From the NCBI RefSeq assembly GCF_001908185.1, contig NZ_LGHM01000026.1, forward strand, positions 1 to 64,000: a stretch of 64,000 bases of DNA, read 5' to 3'. The notes beneath the pieces were generated by a model that was not told the DNA's origin, did no database searches, and saw only the letters and a program-made list of their open reading frames with translations. This document shows positions 59,846 to 64,000 of the stretch, piece by piece. The first letter of the stretch is position 1. The number at the start of each line of letters is the position of its first letter. The DNA comes from Bradyrhizobium sp. AS23.2. Its GTDB lineage: Bacteria; Pseudomonadota; Alphaproteobacteria; Rhizobiales; Xanthobacteraceae. The translations under genes were made by a program, and so were the position numbers.

Positions 59846-59852
59846 TGGTGTT

Positions 59853-59877
59853 TTGGACCGGGCTACTGGCGGTCCAA
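59853..59877. promoter_or_regulatory. Palindrome just upstream of the sensor kinase
   Basis: TTGGACCG-N9-CGGTCCAA, a perfect 8+8 inverted repeat whose near edge is 8 bases before the kinase start codon. It could be an operator or an mRNA hairpin covering the ribosome binding site. Confidence 0.5.
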
Positions 59878-59966
59878 TATACGACGTATTGCGCCCCCGG
59901 GGGAACATGCCTCGGACCCCGAATATCCTTAAATATCGGGGGCCTGCCGCCCTTCTCTCCTCCCGA

Positions 59967-60449
59967 TCATGACGGTCTGACGCTGACCGGCCTCCAGGCC
60001 TGGATCGTCATCGCGGCGACGCCGAGGACCACGCAGGCAAGGCCGATCCAGGCAGTCCGGCTCAAGGTCTCGCCGAGGAAGGCGACGCTGATGGCGACCC
60101 CGATCGGCACGCGAAGATAGGCCTGCGCAGTGGTTCCGACCGAGCCCAGGGTCTGGATCAGGCGGAAGTAGATCGCGAAGGCCGCCGCGGTCGAGAACAC
60201 GGCGAGCGCCAGCAGCGCCATCACGGAACTCAGCGAGGGCGACAGCGTCCACGGCTGCTCGACCACCAGCGAGGCCGGGATAAGCACCGCCGCCCCCGCC
60301 AGCAGCGAGCCGGCGGCGGGCGCCATCGGATCGAGGCCTTTGAAGGTGCGGCCAAAGATCGCGGCGCAGGCGTAGCAGACACTGGCGGCGACGATCGCCG
60401 CCTCTGCAGCGAGGCCGCTGCCGATGTCCCGGAAGGCATCGAACGGGAC
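59967..60449 (-). pseudogene. Truncated EamA transporter (second domain only)
   Basis: Encodes the second EamA domain of a DMT transporter: AAIVAASVCYACAAIFGRTF, then LLALAVFSTAAAFAIYFRLI and AFLGETLSRTAWIGLACVVL. The frame meets a TAG at 60450-60452, and nothing resembling the first domain lies between there and the NUDIX gene. The first four to five helices are therefore missing. An ATG at 60326 could still yield a 119-residue half-protein. Confidence 0.7.
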
Positions 60450-60495
60450 CTAGCGCGTCCGCGGTCAGCAATACTTCGCTGGATGTCGAAGTGCC

Positions 60496-61290
60496 CTAGC
60501 CGGCCGCCCCGACCTCGAACACCTCGCCGTCATAGCCGGCTTCGCGGGGGATGCGGAGCTGGCGGCCCCTTTCGGTCTTGGTCATGACAGGCAGCACCGT
60601 GACGATCGACATGCCGCGGGCATGGTCCAGAGCCGCGCTCACGCTGCCCTGCTTGGCGAGCCGGATCAGATTGCGCGTGGTCGGGAACGGCAGCTTGAAG
60701 CGGCCGCTCTCACCGCCCTCCACCGCCTCGCGCGGCGATACCCAGATCGAGTCCGTCGACTCCCTTCCGTCATGGGCGCCGAGCTGATCGGGCGGCGCGG
60801 CGGCGAGGAAGAACCAGGTATCGAAGCGCTTCGGCATACCTTCAGGCGTGATCCAGTGCGCGTAAGGCAGCAGCGTATCGAGCGCAAGCTGAAGGCCGTT
60901 GTCGGCCAGGATGCTGAGAAAACTGATCTTGTGCTCGTTGAGCGCGACGCGATGCGCATCCGCGATCTCGCCGGCGCGCCTGGCATCGATTGGCGTGCCC
61001 GAGTCCTTCGCTCGCGCCAGCAGAATGCCGCTCTCTTCAAAGGTCTCACGGATCGCGGCGATACGAAAACCGCGGTCCGCTTCGCTTAAGGCCTCGCCAC
61101 CCGAATACAGGTCGGACCGGGCGACAATCTCCTTGTCGCCGGCGTCGACGCTGCCGCCGGGAAACACCAGCGCGCCCGAGTTGAACTCGATCTGATGGTG
61201 GCGGACCATCATGAAGACTTCAATTTCCTTGGCGCCGTCGCGGAGCAGGAGGATCGTCGAGGCGGGACGTGATGCTGATATCTCGGACAT
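60496..61290 (-). CDS. NUDIX hydrolase (NUDT8/19-like)
   Basis: 264 residues. The Nudix box is split by an insertion: VFPGGSVDAGD first, then FRIAAIRETFEESGILLARA with the metal-binding REx2EExG core. This split form is typical of NUDT7/8/19-type CoA or acyl-CoA diphosphatases. ATG 61290 has AGGTTAG upstream. It begins four bases after the DHDPS-family stop, so the two are one operon. Substrate not proven. Confidence 0.87.
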   Translation of the reverse strand: MSEISASRPASTILLLRDGAKEIEVFMMVRHHQIEFNSGALVFPGGSVDAGDKEIVARSDLYSGGEALSEADRGFRIAAIRETFEESGILLARAKDSGTPIDARRAGEIADAHRVALNEHKISFLSILADNGLQLALDTLLPYAHWITPEGMPKRFDTWFFLAAAPPDQLGAHDGRESTDSIWVSPREAVEGGESGRFKLPFPTTRNLIRLAKQGSVSAALDHARGMSIVTVLPVMTKTERGRQLRIPREAGYDGEVFEVGAAG

Positions 61291-61294
61291 GTGA

Positions 61295-62248
61295 CTAACC
61301 TGCGGCGCTCGATTGCGGACCAAGATTGGCGCGTCTGTCGACACGCGCGACACGCGACAGGAGATAATCGACCTCCGCCTTTGCCGCCGGCGTGATGGTC
61401 GCGCCCGGCTTGCGCTGGACGCTGGAGGAGATGATGCCGCGCTTCTGCAGCACATATTTGCGCACGGCAAGGCCGGCGCCCGGCTGCTGCTCGTAGCGGA
61501 TCAGCGGCAGATGCGCGTCGAACAGGTCATGCGCTGCGTCGCGCTTGCCCTCCTTCGACAGCCGCACGACGTCGATCAAGAGCTCGGGGAAGGCATAGCC
61601 GGTCATGGCGCCGTCGGCGCCGCGCTCCATCTCGAAGTCGAGGAACAGGCCGCCATTGCCGCAGAGGATCGAGAGCGGGCGGAGCGAGCCGTCCTTCTGG
61701 AAGTTGCGCAGCGTCGAGATCTTCTCAAGCCCCGGCCAGTCCTCGTGCTTGAGCATGACGCAGTTCGCATTGTCCGTGACGATCTTGCGAATCACGGCGG
61801 GCGTAAACACCACCGACAGCGTCAACGGATAGTCCTGGAGCACCCATGGCACGTCCGGACCGATCGCCTCGGCCGCCTGCTTGAAATAGCCGACGATCTG
61901 GTCGTCGGTGCGGAGCGACGGCGGCGGCGCGATCATGACGCCGGCCGCACCCGCATCCATCGAGGCCTTTGCCAGCGAGCGCATGGTCGCAAAGCCCGGG
62001 GCGGAGACGCCGACGATCACCTGCATCTTCTTGGCGCGCTTGACGAAGCGCACCGCCACCTGCTCGGCCTCGGCCGCATCGAGCTTCGGCGCCTCACCGA
62101 GAATGCCGAGCACCGTGACGCCGTCGCAGCCGACCTCCTCGTAGAAATCGGTCAGGCGGTCGATCGAGCGCTCGTCGATCCGGCCGTCGTCGTGGAATGG
62201 CGTCGGCGCGATTGCGAAGGTGCCCTTGGCGTCGGCGGTGAGTTTCAT
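61295..62248 (-). CDS. Dihydrodipicolinate synthase/NAL-family aldolase
   Basis: 317-residue TIM-barrel class I aldolase. VTVLGILGEAPKLDAAEAEQ lies at the position of the DHDPS GTTGE motif. VLQDYPLTLS gives the active-site Tyr, and NCVMLKHEDWPG gives the Schiff-base Lys. GVSAPGFATMRSLAKASMDA is also typical. The loop replaces the Thr-Thr pair, so it is not a lysine-pathway DapA but a catabolic relative acting on a keto acid. ATG 62248 follows AAGGAAAG. Confidence 0.85.
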   Translation of the reverse strand: MKLTADAKGTFAIAPTPFHDDGRIDERSIDRLTDFYEEVGCDGVTVLGILGEAPKLDAAEAEQVAVRFVKRAKKMQVIVGVSAPGFATMRSLAKASMDAGAAGVMIAPPPSLRTDDQIVGYFKQAAEAIGPDVPWVLQDYPLTLSVVFTPAVIRKIVTDNANCVMLKHEDWPGLEKISTLRNFQKDGSLRPLSILCGNGGLFLDFEMERGADGAMTGYAFPELLIDVVRLSKEGKRDAAHDLFDAHLPLIRYEQQPGAGLAVRKYVLQKRGIISSSVQRKPGATITPAAKAEVDYLLSRVARVDRRANLGPQSSAAG

Positions 62249-62271
62249 CGTCTTTCCTTGTCTCTCTCTAT

Positions 62272-62397
62272 TCGTCATTCCGGGATGGCCCGAAGGGCCA
62301 GGCCCGGAATCCATAACCCCGGCTGGTGGTGATGGATTCTCAGATACGCAAGTTGCGTATCATAGCTCGCGACTTCGTCGCGCCCCGGAATGACAGT
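62272..62397. repeat. Dispersed palindromic repeat (CGTCATTCCGGG family)
   Basis: Outer arms CGTCATTCCGGG and CCCCGGAATGACA, with inner hairpins such as GGCCCGAAGGGCC, GATACGCAAGTTGCGTATC and TCGCGACTTCGTCGCG. It fills the gap between the SDR and DHDPS genes. No coding content. Confidence 0.75.
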
Positions 62398-62401
62398 GTG
62401 G

Positions 62402-63280
62402 CTAAAACCGCCGCGCCCCCATCTTGATCTGCTCCTCGGAGAAGAAGATCTCCTTGGCATGCTCAACGACGTCCTGGGCCTTCCAGCCCGTGTGTGGCGG
62501 TTTCCAGCCTTCCATTTCCATCATCCGCATTTCGCGCACGCCGCGGGGCCCGGACACGCCCAGCACCTTGCCGGTCTGATCGCCCGACAAATCGCTGACC
62601 ATGTATAGCACGGCCGGCGCAATGCCGTCCGGCCCCAGCGCCGCACCGGGGTTCTCCTTATAGCGGGGCAGGTCTGCGGTCATGCGGGTCAGAGCACCCG
62701 GGGCCAGGGTCCAGATCCGGATGTTGTATTTGCGGCCCTCGATCGCCAGCACGTTGGACAGGCCCCAGATGCCGCCCTTGGCCGCGCCGTAATTGGTCTG
62801 GCCGAAATTGCCGATCAGGCCGGAGGTCGAGGAGGTGTTGACGATGACACCGCCGCCGTTTTCCCGCATCCAGCGGAACACCGGCATGGTGCAACAAAAG
62901 GTACCCTTCAGATGCACCTTGATGACCTTGTCCCAGTCGGACTCGGAGGCCTTGGCGAAGGTCTGGTCGCGCAGAATGCCGGCGTTGTTGACGAGGATGT
63001 CGGCGCGGCCGAAATGCTTGATGGCGTCGTCGAACACCGACTGGCCGCCCTCCATGGTGGAGATATCAGCGCCGTTGGCGACCGCCTTGCCGCCCTCGGC
63101 CTTGATCGCGTCCACCACTTGTTGCGCCATCGACTTGTCTGCGCCGGAGCCGTCACGGGGGCCGCCGAGATCGTTGACGACGACCGAGGCCCCTTCCCGT
63201 GCGAACAGCTTCGCATAGGCCTCACCGAGCCCCCCGCCCGCGCCGGTGATCAGCGCAACCTTGCCGTCGAGTAGTCCCAT
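62402..63280 (-). CDS. SDR oxidoreductase, HSD17B4/FabG-like (beta-oxidation type)
   Basis: 292 residues. Cofactor motif TGAGGGLGEAYAKLFA with the inserted NDLGGPRDGSGADKSMAQQV loop characteristic of multifunctional-enzyme-2 dehydrogenase domains. Then VNNAGILRDQTFAKASESDW, catalytic Ser in NTSSTSG and YGAAKGG with Tyr/Lys. It probably oxidises a 3-hydroxyacyl-CoA. A MaoC-type hydratase gene lies upstream on the same strand, as expected for this pathway step. Confidence 0.88.
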   Translation of the reverse strand: MGLLDGKVALITGAGGGLGEAYAKLFAREGASVVVNDLGGPRDGSGADKSMAQQVVDAIKAEGGKAVANGADISTMEGGQSVFDDAIKHFGRADILVNNAGILRDQTFAKASESDWDKVIKVHLKGTFCCTMPVFRWMRENGGGVIVNTSSTSGLIGNFGQTNYGAAKGGIWGLSNVLAIEGRKYNIRIWTLAPGALTRMTADLPRYKENPGAALGPDGIAPAVLYMVSDLSGDQTGKVLGVSGPRGVREMRMMEMEGWKPPHTGWKAQDVVEHAKEIFFSEEQIKMGARRF

Positions 63281-63309
63281 GGTGGCTTCTCCCTGTTTTT
63301 GCTTCTTGC

Positions 63310-63462
63310 TTCGCCTCTCCCCGCGTGCGGGGAGAGGCCTGAAATCAAGCGCAGCTTGATTTCAGGGTGAGGGGGAGCCTCCGCGAACTCGACTGTCACT
63401 GTCCTCGTGGAGACTCCCCCTCACCCCACCCTCTCCCCGCAAGCGGGGCGAGGGAGTGAGCC
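63310..63462. repeat. Dispersed palindromic repeat (CTCCCCGC family), second copy
   Basis: Hairpins CTCTCCCCGCGTGCGGGGAG and TCAAGCGCAGCTTGA on one side, and CCCTCACCCCACCCTCTCCC with CGCAAGCGGGGCGAGGG on the other, in inverted arrangement. It is related to the element at 1878-2040 and lies between the MaoC and SDR genes. Confidence 0.7.
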
Positions 63463-63474
63463 GCCGGTGCCCTC

Positions 63475-64000
63475 CTAACCCAGCACCGTCTTGCCGTTCT
63501 TGATCACGGTGACGCCGCGCGACTTCACCTTGGCTTCGAACGAGATCACGTTGCCGTCCTTCCAGAGGTCCATGGTCACGGTCTCGCCGGGATAGACCGG
63601 CGAGGAGAACCGCGCGACGTGCTGGCGGAACGCGCTTGCATCGTAGTCGGCGTAGGTCTGGAGCACGCCGCGGCAGGTGATGCCGTAGGTGCACATGCCG
63701 TGCAGGATCGGGCGCGGGAAGCCGGCCTTCTTGGCGAACTCGGGATCGGAGTGCAGCGGGTTGCGATCGCCGCAGAGGCGATAGACCAATGCCTGGTCGG
63801 GACGCGTGGTGATGTCGATGGTCTTGTCGGGGCTCCGCGAGGGGATTTTGTGCGGATCGGGCTGGGTCAGGTTCGGGCCGCCGAAGCCGCCGTCGCCGCG
63901 GGCGAAGCGCGAGGCAACGAGAGTAGCGAGCTTCTCGCCCTTCTCGTTCTTGAGTACGGTCTGGTGGCTGATCACAACGCCCTTCTCCTTGCCCTTGTCG
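63475..64000 (-). CDS. MaoC-family (enoyl-CoA hydratase 2) dehydratase, partial
   Basis: C-terminal part of a MaoC-like hydratase; the start is beyond the right window edge (the frame stays open to base 64000). The hydratase-2 motif is YRLCGDRNPLHSDPEFAKKA with the catalytic Asp and His, followed by FPRPILHGMCTYGITCRGVL. About 175 residues are visible, probably the second hotdog domain of a two-domain protein. It would hydrate trans-2-enoyl-CoA. With the downstream SDR it fits a peroxisomal-type beta-oxidation pair. Confidence 0.9.
   Translation of the reverse strand, partial: DKGKEKGVVISHQTVLKNEKGEKLATLVASRFARGDGGFGGPNLTQPDPHKIPSRSPDKTIDITTRPDQALVYRLCGDRNPLHSDPEFAKKAGFPRPILHGMCTYGITCRGVLQTYADYDASAFRQHVARFSSPVYPGETVTMDLWKDGNVISFEAKVKSRGVTVIKNGKTVLG

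Overview
The window looks like chromosome of a Bradyrhizobium-type alphaproteobacterium (Bradyrhizobiaceae). This rests on high GC content with strong third-position GC bias, the gene families present, GGAAC-N16-CGTT (sigma EcfG type) promoters, a FixK/FNR-like box, and dispersed intergenic palindromes of a kind I associate with this group. The species call is inference; no marker gene such as 16S rRNA is present.

Layout. 1-9.4 kb: end of a probable LysR regulator, two related PAS/histidine-kinase/receiver hybrids (each with an EcfG-type promoter), acylphosphatase, an oxaloacetate-decarboxylase-like enzyme, a biotin-dependent acyl-CoA carboxylase alpha subunit and a frameshifted metallopeptidase. 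9.4-16.7 kb: two transporters, then a sugar-acid locus in which GntR regulator plus MFS importer diverge from an enolase-superfamily dehydratase, a gluconate-5-dehydrogenase-like SDR and an L-idonate-5-dehydrogenase-like enzyme. 16.8-19.9 kb: a secreted DUF3280-like protein diverging from a NarL-type two-component pair. 20-28.3 kb: an aromatic-catabolism locus (extradiol dioxygenase, IclR regulator, P450, two ABC solute-binding proteins, MhpA-like hydroxylase, FAH-family hydrolase) with several palindromic operators. 28.4-33.5 kb: membrane protein, ArsR/SRPBCC operon, serine hydrolase, unusual SDR, acetyltransferase.

33.5-41.7 kb is the most distinctive part. Four curlin-repeat (amyloid-like) secreted proteins and one weaker relative lie in a row, one interrupted by a one-base frameshift at a G6 tract. 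A FixJ/NarL-type regulator lies just upstream, and a divergent MacA-MacB exporter operon ends in a stand-alone LuxR-type regulator. No CsgG/E/F secretion gene is visible.

42-50 kb: phosphatase with a Pho-box-like element, peroxiredoxin, histone-H1-like protein, EamA transporter and several small exported proteins. 50-57 kb: small zinc-ribbon-like protein near a FixK-like box, frameshifted AraC regulator, TetR/epimerase pair, tRNA-Arg(TCG) and lineage-type envelope proteins. 57-64 kb: large membrane sensor kinase, half of an EamA gene, NUDIX/DHDPS-family pair, SDR and MaoC-like hydratase (cut by the window end).

Genome-level observations: one ~100-bp repeat occurs four times, each time exactly between two convergent genes and touching the stop codon of the plus-strand gene. 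Three genes carry single-base frameshifts, two of them at G homopolymers.
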